DNA of 64,000 nucleotides from Streptomyces atratus (lineage in GTDB: Bacteria; Actinomycetota; Actinomycetes; Streptomycetales; Streptomycetaceae). Below are positions 47,354-64,000 of the stretch, piece after piece; position 1 is the stretch's first letter, and each line of letters begins with the position of its first letter. The stretch spans positions 62,001 to 126,000 of the forward strand of contig NZ_FPJO01000011.1 in NCBI RefSeq assembly GCF_900119365.1, written 5' to 3'. Both the position numbers and the translations under genes were made by a program. The notes beneath the pieces were generated by a model. The model made no database searches. It worked only from the letters and a program-made list of their open reading frames with translations, and was not told the DNA's origin.

Positions 47354-50300
47354 TGGGCGGTGGCGGGCAGGACCCGCGCATCGCCGTGGTCGGGATGTCC
47401 TTCCGGCTGCCAGGGGCCGACACGCCGGAGGACCTGTGGCGCATCATCCGCAACGGCGAGGACCGCTTCACCCGCTTCACGAAGGACGAGCTGAAGGCCG
47501 CGGGCGTCCCCGAGGAGCTGTACCGGCGCGACGACTTCATCGGCGCCTCGGCCGTCCTGGACGACATCACCGCGTTCGATGCCCGGCACTTCGGGATGAG
47601 CGCCCGCGAGGCCCGCCTGACCGACCCCCAGCATCGCCTGTTCCTGGAGTGCGCGCAGCACGCCCTGGAGAACGCCGGCTACCCCGACGAGCGGGACGGA
47701 AAGCGGATCGGGGTCTATGCCAGCACCGGCTACCACCTGTACAACATGCAGTCCTATCTGCTCAACAACGTCCTGCCGAACGAGGACATCGCCGACTGGC
47801 TGGCCGGCATGCAGGTCCTGGTGGGCAACTACACGGACTTCAACGCGACCCGGGTCGCCTACCGGCTCGGTCTCACCGGCCCCGCCGTCAACGTACAGAC
47901 GGCCTGCTCCAGTTCGCTGGTGGGTGTGCACCTGGCCGCCCAGTCCCTGCTGCTGGACGAATGCGACATCGCGCTGGCCGGCGCCAGCGCCATCCATGTC
48001 CCGCAGGTCCTCGGCTACCACTACGTCAAGGGCTCGATCCTCTCCAGGACCGGCCGGCTCCGGGCGTTCGACGCGGCCGCGAACGGGACCGTCGGCGGCA
48101 CCGGTGTCGTGGCCGTCGTACTGAAACGGCTGACCCGTGCGCTCGCGGACGGCGACACCGTGCACGGCGTCATCCGTGGCTGGGGCATCTGCAACGACGG
48201 CGCCGGCAAGCAGGCGTTCGCGGCGCCCAGTGCGCGGGGCCAGCAGGAAGCCGTACGCCGGGCGCTGGACCACGCGGGCGTCGGGGCGGACACCATCGGG
48301 TATCTGGAGACCCACGGCACCGGCACCCTCAAGGGCGATCCCATCGAGCTGGAAGGGGCAGGCGCGGCGTACCGGCAGGACACGGACCGGACCGGCTACT
48401 GCGCTCTCGGAGCCGTCAAGACCAACATCGGGCACCTCGACGTGGCGTCCGGACTGGCCGGTCTCGTCAAGGCCCTGCTGGTGCTCAAGCACGGTGTGAT
48501 CCCGCCGATCGGGGGCTTCAGCGATTCCAATCCGCTGCTCGGGCTGGAGGACAGCCCGTTCTACGCACCCCGTGTCCTCCAGCCGTGGCCCGAGAACGGC
48601 ACCCCCCGGCGGGCGGGTGTCACGTCGCTCGGGATCGGCGGCACCAACGTCCACCTGATCCTTGAGGAAGCCCCCGAACCCGGGCCGCGTTCCGCCACCG
48701 CGGCCCCGCCGGACGTGCTTCTGGTCTCCGCGACGAGCCGGGAAGCCCTCGCCGACAACGTACGGTCCCTGCGCGACGTGCTCCGCAGGCGGACTGCTCT
48801 GCCCTTGGCGGATCTCGTCACGACCGCCGCCCTCGGGCGCTCGCACGGCCGGCACCGGATCGCGGTCCGGGCAAGCACACCGTCCGCGCTGGCCGATGCT
48901 CTCGACGCCTGGCTCTCCGGCCCCGCACCGCTCGCGACCGCCGCGGGCCCCGTGCCGCCGGGGGGCGCGCCCACCCGGGTGGTGTTCCAGTTCACCGGCC
49001 AGGGTTCCCTCCGCCCCGGAGCGGCGGCGGCCCTGTACGAACGGTTTCCCGTCGTGCGTGAGGTCCTCGACGCCTGCGAGGCGTGGCATCGCCGTCTCAC
49101 CGGTGAACCGATGCTGGCCGGACTCCTCACCGAGGGGGCGGGCGCACCGGGGGCCGTCTGGTCGACAGCGACCGCGCAGCCGGCCCTGTTCGCCCTGCAG
49201 TGCGCTCTGGTCCGGCTGTGGGACGAGTCGGGCATCAGCCCCTGGGCCGTGACGGGCCACAGCGTCGGTGAGTACGCGGCGCTCTTCGCCGCCGGGGCGC
49301 TGTCGCTCGCGGACGGTCTGGAACTCAGCACGCATCGGGGCCGTCTGATGCGGGATCACTGCGTGCCGGGCGCCATGGTGGCGGTAGCACTGGAGCGGGA
49401 GTGGGCCGCAGAGCTCGCCGCCTCGCAACCCGGCCTGGAGCTCGCCGTGACCAACGGGGAACGCTCCCAGGTGCTGGCCGGTCCCGTCGCGGACGTGGAC
49501 CGGATGTGCGCCGCGCTCGATGACCGGGGCACCCCGTACGAACGCCTCGCGGTGGACCGGGCCTTCCATACCGCTGCTACGGAGCCGATGCTCGACGCGT
49601 TCGCAGCGGTACTGGCGAAGACCCCCTTCACACCGGTACGGACCCGCTTCATCAGCTCTCTCGACGGCCGGACCCGTGAACCGGGCTGGATGCCGGACCC
49701 GGAGCATCTGGTCCGCCATGCCCGCGAGCCGGTGCGCTACGACGCGTCGCTGCGTGCCGTCGCAGGTGAACGGCCCGACGTGCTCCTGGAGATCGGGCCG
49801 CACACCACACTCAGCAGCCTGGCCCGCCGCTCCCTGCCCGCGGTGCGGGCGACTCCCTCCCTGCGCCGGGACACCGGACTCACAGCACTCTTCGGCGCCG
49901 CGGCGGCTCTGCACTGCGCGGGAGCGGATGTCCGCTGGGAGACGTTCCTGGCCGGCACCGGAGGGCGGCGCGTCCCGCTGCCCGGCTACCGCTTCCAGCA
50001 CCGACACCACTGGATCGGGGCCCCACCCAGGCCCCGCGGCCCCATTTCCCCGGCGAGAGAGGAACGCACCATGACGGCAGAAGCGACGGAGACCAGGCAC
50101 CTACTGGACAGCATCCTCGGTGTGCTCTCCAGAACCTTCGGAGAGGACCTCACCTCGGTCCCGGCCGACACCCCGTTCTTCGATCTCGGCGCGGACTCGC
50201 TCCTCATGATCAATGTGCTCCGGGAGATCGAACAGGAGCACCACGTCAAAATCACGATGCGAGAGCTGTTCGACGAGACAGGAACGCCCCGGCTTCTCGC

Positions 50301-50795
50301 CGAACTCGTCGCTGCGCGGCTGCCCCGACAGCCCGGAACCGCCCCCCTGCCGGCCACCGCACCCGCCACCACCGGACCGGCGTCCGAAGAGCTGCTCGCC
50401 GCACCGCCCTTCGGCCCGGCAGCGGCCACCGCGCAGCCGTCCATCCCACAGCCGTACGCGGCGGAGCCCCCCTCCGCCGATCCCTTGGCACCGGCCACCC
50501 GGCAGCCGGCCGCCCGCGCTCCTCAGCCGTTCGCCCACACACCGATGTCCGCGCAGCGCACCACACCACCCTCCCCCGGCGTACCGCCTGTCCACACCGC
50601 GTCGACCGGCGGGGCACCGCCTGTCCCACACGCCGTCGCGGACACCGGTTTCGTCACCCGGCAGGAGCTGCTGGAGCTTGCCCAACGGGTCCAGCAGCTG
50701 TCGAAGATCCAGCTCCAGGTGCTCACCCAGCTCTCCCAGTTGCTCGCGGTCCAGAGCGACTCGACGGCGACCCTGCCGAACGACGAGGTGGTCCG

Positions 50796-50799
<4 letters not shown>
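47353..50799 (+). CDS. Type I polyketide synthase, KS-AT-ACP with C-terminal docking helix
   Basis: This 1,148-residue single module extends an acyl starter by one malonyl unit and leaves a beta-keto group, since no KR, DH or ER is present. KS: residues 8-440, TACSSSLVGVHLA (Cys about 186), ETHGTGTLKGDP, KTNIGHLDVASG. AT: 540-850, GHSVGEYAALFAAGA and DRAFHTAATEP, a malonyl-type signature. ACP: 915-985, LGADSLLMINVL. A Pro/Ala linker (990-1100) leads to a coiled coil, RQELLELAQRVQQLSKIQLQ, probably docking to the next protein. No loading domain or thioesterase exists, so the starter must come from elsewhere. Its stop overlaps the next start (GTGA). Confidence 0.93.
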
Positions 50800-58064
<7,265 letters not shown>

Positions 58065-58071
58065 CCCCGGG

Positions 58072-58096
58072 GTGCCCCGGCACGACGGGGGGGCAC
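58072..58096 (+). terminator. Short hairpin after the hybrid NRPS
   Basis: GTGCCCC at 58072-58078 pairs with GGGGCAC at 58090-58096 across 11 bases, starting eight bases past the stop. It is weak but well placed. Confidence 0.45.
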
Positions 58097-58151
58097 GCAT
58101 GTCCAGCGCATCCGACCCGCGTGCGCTTGCCGGGCAACCGACCCATCGGTT

Positions 58152-58281
58152 GGTCACGTGGCCAACGCGTGACCAACCGCAGCCAGGAACAGGCAAGGAA
58201 ACGGGTACCGCGTTCAGCGCCAGATGGCTCAGAACCGTCACTACAGAGGGCCGAATTGCATCGCTCAGTGGGCGCGGCCCC
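58152..58281. repeat. Interspersed repeat, copy 3 (right edge of the PKS-NRPS cluster)
   Basis: GCCAACGCGTGACCAAC, then GCCAGGAAC, CAGAGGGCCG and CTCAG follow in the same order and orientation as at 45399-45555, ending in GGGCGCGGCCCC. The right end overlaps the last codons of the leftward DUF4328 gene. With copy 2 it forms direct repeats around the 12.5-kb PKS-NRPS segment. Confidence 0.7.
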
Positions 58282-59095
58282 AGGAGGCGCGCTCCGCCAG
58301 ACCCGGTGTGCTCAGCGGATACACGCCGAGGGCCGCCCGCTCCCTCTGCATCCGGGTCAGCTTGCGCACGAAGAGGATGGCGAGCACCGCGGCCGCGATG
58401 TCGATGGCGTCGGTCGCCACCAGCAGGAACGTCGTGTCCAGGATTTCCTGCGGCTGCTCGGCCGCCCAGTACCGCCGGGCCGTGTACTGGGAGAGGATCT
58501 GCGAGCAGACCCAGGCGCCCCACCACAGGTTCATCACGGTGGCCGGGACCGTGCGCCAACTGCCGTCGGTGTTGGTCTGGGCGCTCGCGGTCCAGATGCC
58601 GCCCGCGATCCGGCGCGGCAGCACCCAGTTGGCGATCGGGATGAACCAGGCGCCGACGGCCCAGCCGGGCCTCATCGACTGCATGCTCGGGTCGAACACC
58701 TCGGCGTTGAGCCGTACCCGCCGGAACCAGATGATGAAGACGACCGCGATGGCCAGGCCCACAAAGGTCTGGAACGAGCTCGCCGCCCCGTACAGATTGT
58801 CCGCGAAGGTCGCCGCCTCTTCGTCGTACGTCGCGAAGTCGTTCGCCACCCCGGCCGCGAGCACGCGGTGGGTGTTCAGCCCCGCCGCCACGGCGAGCAG
58901 GTCCGCCACGATCATGACCGCCAGCAGCACGACGACGGCCTTCGCGAGCCCCTCCGGCGAGCGCAGATACTGCTGCGGCGCGAAGAAGGCCGGGGCGGGC
59001 GGCATCGGGGCCGCCGCACCGGCCGGCCCGGCACAGAGCGGACAGCGTCCGTCGTCGGTGACGGGCGGTCTGAGACGGCAGGTGGAGCAGAGCAT
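58265..59095 (-). CDS. DUF4328 membrane protein with N-terminal zinc ribbon
   Basis: This 276-residue protein starts MLCSTCRLRPPVTDDGRCPL with two CxxC pairs (zinc ribbon), then about five membrane segments (LAKAVVVLLAVMIVADLLAV, FVGLAIAVVFIIWFRRVRLN). The DUF4328 mark SMRPGWAVGAWFIPIANWVL with RRIAGGIWTAS is clear. Function is unknown; the family is widespread in Streptomyces. ATG 59095 lacks a strong ribosome site. Its 3' end merges with the interspersed repeat at 58.2 kb, so it is the first core-genome gene right of the insertion. Confidence 0.85.
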   Translation of the reverse strand: MLCSTCRLRPPVTDDGRCPLCAGPAGAAAPMPPAPAFFAPQQYLRSPEGLAKAVVVLLAVMIVADLLAVAAGLNTHRVLAAGVANDFATYDEEAATFADNLYGAASSFQTFVGLAIAVVFIIWFRRVRLNAEVFDPSMQSMRPGWAVGAWFIPIANWVLPRRIAGGIWTASAQTNTDGSWRTVPATVMNLWWGAWVCSQILSQYTARRYWAAEQPQEILDTTFLLVATDAIDIAAAVLAILFVRKLTRMQRERAALGVYPLSTPGLAERASWGRAH

Positions 59096-59210
59096 GAAGC
59101 GGAACCCCCCAAGGTTCTGAGCGCGAACGCGAGAACGCGCGCCCCTCCCCGGTTGCGCGCGGCATGCGGAACCTAGCTCCCGCCCACCGCGCTGTCCACG
59201 CCGATTCCGC

Positions 59211-60809
59211 TCAGCCCGTCCCGTCGATCCGTGCGGCCAGTGCCCGGAACCGGTCCCAGCTCAGCGCCGGCTTCCCCGGGGCCCACAGTTTCTGGGCGGT
59301 CGCCCGCAGCGGCATCCGGATGCCCTGCGCCACCTGCGCCGGGGTCTGCGCCTGCGGGAGGTCGCCCCAGACCGCGAACCGGCCGCCGAGGATCTGGCCG
59401 GAGTAGCGCGCCGGGACCGGCTGGGTGCCGCGCAGGACGAGCGGGGTCCACTGCTCGTAGATCCGCTCGCCCGTCGGGTAGACGAAGTTGTTGGGCTGGC
59501 CGAGCACGTAATAGAGGAACTCGTCGTTGAGGTTCACCACGCGCCGTCCCTCGCGCAGGTACTCCTCCGGCTGCCGGGCGCCGTACTCCTTGCCCGTCCA
59601 GTACTCGACCTCGATGTCCTTGTCGGCGTGGACGGTCCCGTCGCGGAAGAAGCCGTCGTTCCAGGCCTTGGGCCGTTTGCCGTGCGGGCGCACCACCGCC
59701 GCGCGGTCGTTGAGCCAGCCGGTCGTCAGGTCCTTGATGCCGGCCTGCGCTCCGTACTTCTGCTGGGCGGCGCGCTGGAGCTGCGGGTAGGAGGCGGCCG
59801 GGTCCCGTGCCATCAGCGCGAGGTATTCGTCGCCGCCCAGATGCCAGTACGCGCCGCCGAACAGCTCGGTGTACTCGCCGAGGAGTTCGTCGACGAGCTT
59901 CGCCGAGCCCGGGTTGGAGATGTCGAGCGACCCGGGCGAGCGGGTGCCCGACACATTGCGCAGCTGGAGGTCGGGGTGGGCCCGCAGCACCGCGCCGAGA
60001 TGGCCCGGCGAGTCGATCTCCGGGACGACCTCGATGTGCAGCCGGGAGGCGAGGCCGAGGATCCGCCGGACCTCCGCCTTGCTGAGGTGCTCCGGCGACA
60101 CCACCTCGGGGTGGGTGTCGGACTCGATGCGGAAGGCCTGGTCGTCGGAGAAGTGCAGGCCGAGCTGGTTGAGCTTGAGGTCGGCCATCTCGCGCAGCCG
60201 GTCCTCGATCCAGGCGGCGGTGTAGTGCTTGCGCGCGATGTCGAGGTTGAGGCCGCGCTGCGGCCGGTCGGGGCGGTCGCGCACCTCGCCCTCCGGCATC
60301 GCGCCGTCGGCGCGCACCGACTGCTTCAGGGTGCGGGTCCCGTAGAAGACCCCGGCCTGGTCGGGTCCGCTGATCCTGGCCCGTCCGTCGTGGACGTCGA
60401 GGGTGTACGACTCGGGGGCGCCCCCGCCCGGGGCGAGGGCCAGCTCCACATCGCCCGCGCGGGCGGGGACCTCGCCCCGGTAATGGATCTTCAGCTCCTT
60501 GGCCAGCAGCTGCCCCTCGTCCGCGAGCGTCCCGCTGCCGCCGGCGACGACCACCCCGCCGTCCGGGCCGGGGCGCCAGCCGGGACCGCGGGCCGCGATG
60601 TGCTCCCGTACGGCGGGGATGGTGCGCGGGGCGGTGGAGAGCGGGTAGCTCCGGGTGGGTGAAGGGGCGGGCGCGGGGGTGCGGGCGTTCGACCCCTCGC
60701 CGGCGAGTCCGTTGTCGGAGCCTTCCGGCCAGACGACGACGGCGATCGTCGCGGCGGCCGCCGCGGTGAGGACCGCACCGGCCGCGAGAGCGCCACGTGA
60801 GGGCGACAT
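59211..60809 (-). CDS. Secreted family 20 beta-N-acetylhexosaminidase
   Basis: This 532-residue enzyme removes terminal GlcNAc or GalNAc from chitin or glycan ends. An N-terminal membrane anchor or signal, RGALAAGAVLTAAAAATIAV, precedes a Pro/Ser linker. A GH20b-type domain precedes the catalytic barrel, where RGLNLDIARKHYTAAWIEDR begins, LNQLGLHFSDDQAFRIES and VVPEIDSPGHLGAVLRAHPD follow, and YWHLGGDEYLALMARDP holds the catalytic Asp-Glu pair. ATG 60809 has GGAGG about ten bases upstream. All catalytic residues are intact. It faces away from the OHCU gene, with which it shares a 276-base AT-rich promoter region. Confidence 0.92.
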   Translation of the reverse strand: MSPSRGALAAGAVLTAAAAATIAVVVWPEGSDNGLAGEGSNARTPAPAPSPTRSYPLSTAPRTIPAVREHIAARGPGWRPGPDGGVVVAGGSGTLADEGQLLAKELKIHYRGEVPARAGDVELALAPGGGAPESYTLDVHDGRARISGPDQAGVFYGTRTLKQSVRADGAMPEGEVRDRPDRPQRGLNLDIARKHYTAAWIEDRLREMADLKLNQLGLHFSDDQAFRIESDTHPEVVSPEHLSKAEVRRILGLASRLHIEVVPEIDSPGHLGAVLRAHPDLQLRNVSGTRSPGSLDISNPGSAKLVDELLGEYTELFGGAYWHLGGDEYLALMARDPAASYPQLQRAAQQKYGAQAGIKDLTTGWLNDRAAVVRPHGKRPKAWNDGFFRDGTVHADKDIEVEYWTGKEYGARQPEEYLREGRRVVNLNDEFLYYVLGQPNNFVYPTGERIYEQWTPLVLRGTQPVPARYSGQILGGRFAVWGDLPQAQTPAQVAQGIRMPLRATAQKLWAPGKPALSWDRFRALAARIDGTG

Positions 60810-61085
60810 CGTTCAGAAACCTCCGTCGTTTACGAAAAACAAGGCTAAACCAGGCAGACCCGATTAAAATCGGGCGGACAGCCAGGCGTTCTCCTTGGAT
60901 TACGGTTCAGCGGGCGTTCCGAAACTCTCCCGTCCGGGTGAAGTTCGCGTATTTGTCGGACGTCCGTTGCCCCTCCTCGCTAGCTTTGAGGCACATTCGT
61001 CTCTCCCTGCACCCTGCATCTGTCTGACCCCATCCGCCCCTGCCCGCTCCAGGGTCACAGATGCCGTTGAACCGAGGAGCCCACG

Positions 61086-61646
61086 CTGTCCAGGTCCAGC
61101 GAGTCCCACGCAGGCCTCCCGGAGCAACTGCGGCAACCGGCCACCCGGACGGCCGTACCCGTCCAGAATTCCGGATCCGCACACGCCCAGGGCCTCGGCC
61201 TCTTCAACACCGCGCCGCCCGCCGAGGCCGAGGCCGCCCTGCTGGAGTGCTGCGGCAGCCGCCGCTGGGCGCAGCGGCTGACCGCCCACCGCCCCTATCC
61301 CGACCTGGACTCGCTGCTGGCCGCGGCCGACGAGGCGGGCTACGACCTGGCCCCGGCGGATCTCGCCGAGGCGCTCGCCGTCGAGGTCCCGCCCGGTCTG
61401 CACCATGCCGCGCCGCACTCCGCACATCTCGCGCTGCGGGCCGCGCACGCCGCGTACGAGTCCCGCTTCGGCCATGTCTTCGTGATGTGCGTGGACGGGC
61501 TGGAGCCGGCCGAACAGCCGGACCAGGTGCTCGCCGGTATCCGGGCCAGGCTGGGCCACGAATCCGACCAGGAGCGGGTGGTCTCCGCGGACGAGATGCG
61601 CCGACTCGCCCGGGGCCGCATCATCGAGCTGGTATCGGGTTCATAA
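61086..61646 (+). CDS. OHCU decarboxylase (uric acid degradation), apparent CTG start
   Basis: This 186-residue protein is a 2-oxo-4-hydroxy-4-carboxy-5-ureidoimidazoline decarboxylase, which forms allantoin after urate oxidation. LLECCGSRRWAQRLTAHRPY holds the region of the family catalytic His, and YESRFGHVFVMCVDGLEP is the conserved core. No ATG, GTG or TTG lies in frame between a TGA at 61068 and well inside the domain; the only start-like codon with a ribosome site (GAGGAG, 6 bases away) is CTG 61086, giving LSRSSESHAGLPEQLRQ. The frame is invisible to standard ORF finders. A sequence error or decay is possible, but the body is intact to TAA 61646. Confidence 0.78.
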   Translation: MSRSSESHAGLPEQLRQPATRTAVPVQNSGSAHAQGLGLFNTAPPAEAEAALLECCGSRRWAQRLTAHRPYPDLDSLLAAADEAGYDLAPADLAEALAVEVPPGLHHAAPHSAHLALRAAHAAYESRFGHVFVMCVDGLEPAEQPDQVLAGIRARLGHESDQERVVSADEMRRLARGRIIELVSGS

Positions 61647-61852
61647 CGGAACGGGCTCGGCGGCGACGTCCGGCAGCCCTTTCTAGCCCGTCCGTGCCTG
61701 TTTGATTGCCACTTTGATCACACCGCGGGCCCCCGCGCGAACGAACCGACAAACCGTCGCTACGATGGCCGGGGCCGGTGGACCGTACCCGGCCGGGTCA
61801 GACCGACAGTCAAGCCGGCCGACCCCAATCCCCGCTCCCGGAGGGTTCTTCC

Positions 61853-62233
61853 GTGCCGGCTGGAACGCTGTACCGCGGCCGGGAAGGCATGTGGTCCTGG
61901 GTGGCTCATCGAGTCACCGGTGTCCTCATTTTCTTCTTCCTGTTCGTACACGTCCTGGACACCGCTCTCGTCCGCGTCTCCCCCGAGGCCTACGACGACG
62001 TCGTGGCCACGTACAAGACGCCGATCGTCGCGCTCCTCGAATACGGCCTGGTGGCCGCCATTCTCTTCCACGCGCTGAACGGTCTCCGGATCGTCGCCGT
62101 GGACTTCTGGGCCAAGGGCCCGCGCTACCAGAAGCAGATGCTCTGGTCGGTCGTGGGCATCTGGGTCGTGCTGATGGTCGGGGCGCTGTACCCGGTCCTC
62201 GGCCACGCCGTACGCGAAGTATTCGGGAGCTGA
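61853..62233 (+). CDS. sdhC: Succinate dehydrogenase cytochrome b subunit SdhC
   Basis: The 126-residue membrane subunit carries electrons from succinate to menaquinone. It reads PAGTLYRGREGMWSWVAHRV, three membrane segments (TGVLIFFFLFVHVLDTALVR), and LFHALNGLRIVAVDFWA, whose His is the heme ligand. GTG 61853 has GGAGGG seven bases upstream, and longer upstream versions lack homology. The sdhD gene follows after 5 bases. TACGAT near 61762 may be a -10 box. Confidence 0.92.
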   Translation: MPAGTLYRGREGMWSWVAHRVTGVLIFFFLFVHVLDTALVRVSPEAYDDVVATYKTPIVALLEYGLVAAILFHALNGLRIVAVDFWAKGPRYQKQMLWSVVGIWVVLMVGALYPVLGHAVREVFGS

Positions 62234-62238
62234 GGCCA

Positions 62239-62715
62239 ATGTCCACCGAGTCCTCCGCCGCGATCGGCTCCGTCGAGGGCGTCAGCCTGTACGACGTAGA
62301 CAACCCGGCCCCGGTCATCGAGCCGCCGCGCAAGCGGACCGGCAAGACCCCCAAGGGTTCGCGCACCAACTTCGAGATGTACGCCTGGCTCTTCATGCGC
62401 CTGTCGGGCATCGTCCTGGTCGTCCTGGTCCTGGGCCACCTGCTGATCCAGCTGGTGCTGGACGGCGGCGTCTCCAAGATCGGCTTCGCCTTCGTGGCGG
62501 GCCGCTGGGCCTCGCCGTTCTGGCAGGTCTGGGACCTGGCGATGCTGTGGCTGGCCATGCTCCACGGCGCCAATGGTCTCCGTACGGTCATCAACGACTA
62601 CGCCGAACGGGACAACACCCGCTTCTGGCTGAAGATGCTCCTGTACACCGCCACGGTGTTCACCGTCCTGCTGGGCACGCTGGTGATCTTCACCTTCGAC
62701 CCGAACATCCGCTAG
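62239..62715 (+). CDS. sdhD: Succinate dehydrogenase membrane anchor subunit SdhD
   Basis: The 158-residue anchor has a charged N-terminal arm of ~45 residues and three membrane segments (YAWLFMRLSGIVLVVLVLGH, then WQVWDLAMLWLAMLHGANGL and LLYTATVFTVLLGTLVIFTF). The His in LMLHGANGLR-type sequence LAMLHGANGL and the one in LVLGHLL are likely heme or quinone-site residues. ATG 62239 follows GAGG. It is co-transcribed with sdhC and sdhA. Confidence 0.92.
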   Translation: MSTESSAAIGSVEGVSLYDVDNPAPVIEPPRKRTGKTPKGSRTNFEMYAWLFMRLSGIVLVVLVLGHLLIQLVLDGGVSKIGFAFVAGRWASPFWQVWDLAMLWLAMLHGANGLRTVINDYAERDNTRFWLKMLLYTATVFTVLLGTLVIFTFDPNIR

Positions 62716-62744
62716 GCGCCGGGCCAGAGGGACCAGAGGAAATC

Positions 62745-64000
62745 ATGCAGATCCACAAGTACGACACCGTCATCGTCGGCGCCGGCGGCGCCGGTATGCG
62801 CGCGGCCATCGAGTCCACCAAGCGCAGCCGTACCGCCGTGCTCACGAAGCTGTACCCGACCCGCTCCCACACGGGCGCCGCGCAGGGCGGCATGGCCGCC
62901 GCGCTCGCCAACGTGGAGGAGGACAACTGGGAGTGGCACACCTTCGACACCGTCAAGGGCGGCGACTACCTGGTCGACCAGGACGCCGCCGAGATCCTGG
63001 CGAAGGAGGCCATCGACGCCGTCCTCGACCTGGAGAAGATGGGCCTCCCGTTCAACCGCACGCCCGAGGGCCGCATCGACCAGCGCCGCTTCGGCGGTCA
63101 CACCCGCAGTCACGGCGAGGCCCCGGTCCGCCGGTCCTGCTACGCCTCGGACCGCACCGGCCACATGATCCTCCAGACGCTGTACCAGAACTGCGTCAAG
63201 GAGGGTGTGGAGTTCTTCAACGAGTTCTACGTCCTGGACCTGCTGCTCCAGGAGGTGGACGGGGTCAAGAAGTCCGCCGGCGTCGTCGCGTACGAGCTGG
63301 CGACCGGCGAGATCCACGTCTTCCAGGCGAAGTCGGTCATCTTCGCGTCCGGCGGCACCGGCAAGTTCTTCAAGGTGACGTCCAACGCGCACACCCTGAC
63401 CGGTGACGGCCAGGCCGCCGCCTGGCGCCGGGGCCTGCCGCTGGAGGACATGGAGTTCTTCCAGTTCCACCCGACGGGCATCTGGCGCATGGGCATCCTG
63501 CTGACGGAGGGCGCCCGCGGTGAGGGCGGCATCCTCCGCAACAAGGACGGCGAGCGCTTCATGGAGAAGTACGCGCCGGTCATGAAGGACCTCGCGTCCC
63601 GTGACGTCGTGTCCCGCTCCATCTACACGGAGATCCGTGAGGGCCGCGGCTGCGGTCCCGAGGGCGACCACGTCTACCTCGACCTCACGCACCTGCCGCC
63701 GGAGCAGCTGGACGCCAAGCTCCCGGACATCACCGAGTTCGCGCGCACGTACCTCGGCATCGAGCCCTACACGGACCCGATCCCGATCCAGCCGACCGCG
63801 CACTACGCCATGGGCGGCATCCCGACCAACGTCGAGGGCGAGGTGCTGGCCGACAACACCACCGTCGTCCCGGGCCTGTACGCCGCCGGCGAGGTCGCCT
63901 GCGTCTCGGTGCACGGCGCCAACCGCCTCGGCACCAACTCGCTGCTCGACATCAACGTCTTCGGACGCCGCTCGGGCATCGGCGCCGCCGAGTACGCCAC
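62745..64000 (+). CDS. sdhA: Succinate dehydrogenase flavoprotein subunit SdhA (partial, runs off window)
   Basis: The first 418 residues (of ~584) are present. IHKYDTVIVGAGGAGMRAAI binds FAD, and TRSHTGAAQGGMAAALANVE holds the His that bonds to the flavin. FQFHPTGIWRMGILLTEGAR, with EGARGEGGILRN, is the substrate region, and HYAMGGIPTNVEGEV plus GANRLGTNSLLDINVFGR close the FAD site. ATG 62745 has AGAGGA upstream, 29 bases after sdhD. It oxidises succinate to fumarate in the TCA cycle on the inner face of the membrane. sdhB is expected beyond the right edge. Confidence 0.96.
   Translation, partial: MQIHKYDTVIVGAGGAGMRAAIESTKRSRTAVLTKLYPTRSHTGAAQGGMAAALANVEEDNWEWHTFDTVKGGDYLVDQDAAEILAKEAIDAVLDLEKMGLPFNRTPEGRIDQRRFGGHTRSHGEAPVRRSCYASDRTGHMILQTLYQNCVKEGVEFFNEFYVLDLLLQEVDGVKKSAGVVAYELATGEIHVFQAKSVIFASGGTGKFFKVTSNAHTLTGDGQAAAWRRGLPLEDMEFFQFHPTGIWRMGILLTEGARGEGGILRNKDGERFMEKYAPVMKDLASRDVVSRSIYTEIREGRGCGPEGDHVYLDLTHLPPEQLDAKLPDITEFARTYLGIEPYTDPIPIQPTAHYAMGGIPTNVEGEVLADNTTVVPGLYAAGEVACVSVHGANRLGTNSLLDINVFGRRSGIGAAEYA

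Noticed and set aside
47077..50100. Leftward open frame of ~1,000 residues antisense to the PKS
   Set aside because: It mirrors codon-position GC bias of the PKS, is rich in Arg/Gly/Ala and has no domain. It is a shadow of the real gene.

Overview
The window is a GC-rich actinobacterial chromosome segment, almost certainly from Streptomyces. The evidence is strong GC bias at third codon positions, frequent GTG starts and 4-base ATGA/GTGA overlaps, a Streptomyces-type Kdn/sialate cell-wall polymer locus, and the sdhCDA operon at the right edge. As I remember it, the gene order from the BMP-family lipoprotein to sdh follows the S. coelicolor region around SCO4885 to SCO4856. I could not check this.

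Layout. 0-1.7 kb: nucleoside-type ABC importer (partial ATPase, BMP lipoprotein) with a shared candidate operator. 2.1-2.9 kb: two tandem paralogous small secreted Cys proteins. 3-7.1 kb: a patch with a dead IS4-type transposase, an M20 amidohydrolase, a Phd/YefM antitoxin whose toxin is cut to a stub, and orphan small genes. 7.3-18.4 kb: a nine-carbon sugar polymer locus with NeuB, a NeuA-HAD fusion, two polysialyltransferase-like proteins, a DUF6716 transferase, a GT2, a GT8-repeat-pyruvyltransferase fusion and a protein with GT29 sialylmotifs. 18.6-25.1 kb: LysE exporter, Uma2 nuclease-like protein, B12 mutase large subunit, L,D-transpeptidase lipoprotein, and a sigma factor with a membrane partner.

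25.4-45.3 kb: an isonitrile lipopeptide (INLP) cluster. It has the complete five-function core (C-A-T-R NRPS, acyl ligase, ScoD-type thioesterase-fold enzyme, ScoE-type iron oxidase, ACP). Extra genes are a second carrier protein, a KAS III, an Asp/Asn beta-hydroxylase, a DHA2 exporter and a metallophore-type ABC importer. Directly upstream on the same strand are copper genes: CopA ATPase, a PCuAC-like protein and a small His/Met protein. A His-rich membrane protein and an ECF sigma factor diverge from them. I found the same ECF-type promoter (GGGAACTC-N15-CGACTT) before the copper operon, before the hydroxylase and INLP run, and before the importer, with a weaker form before the sigma unit. 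This points to one regulon for making a copper-binding isonitrile (chalkophore) and handling copper.

45.4-58.3 kb: a compact three-gene PKS-NRPS cluster, MFS exporter, KS-AT-ACP, and a 2,422-residue aminotransferase-luciferase-like monooxygenase-C-A-T-C protein. The order predicts a 3-amino-2-hydroxy acyl unit joined to an amino acid, the chemistry of bestatin, amastatin and microginin aminopeptidase inhibitors. Related repeats lie at 25.3, 45.4 and 58.2 kb, bracketing both clusters, so about 33 kb may have entered a conserved core locus as cassettes.

58.3-64 kb: DUF4328 membrane protein, GH20 hexosaminidase, OHCU decarboxylase that appears to start at CTG, and sdhC-sdhD-sdhA (sdhA cut by the window end). 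I saw no tRNA, rRNA, CRISPR array or replication origin.
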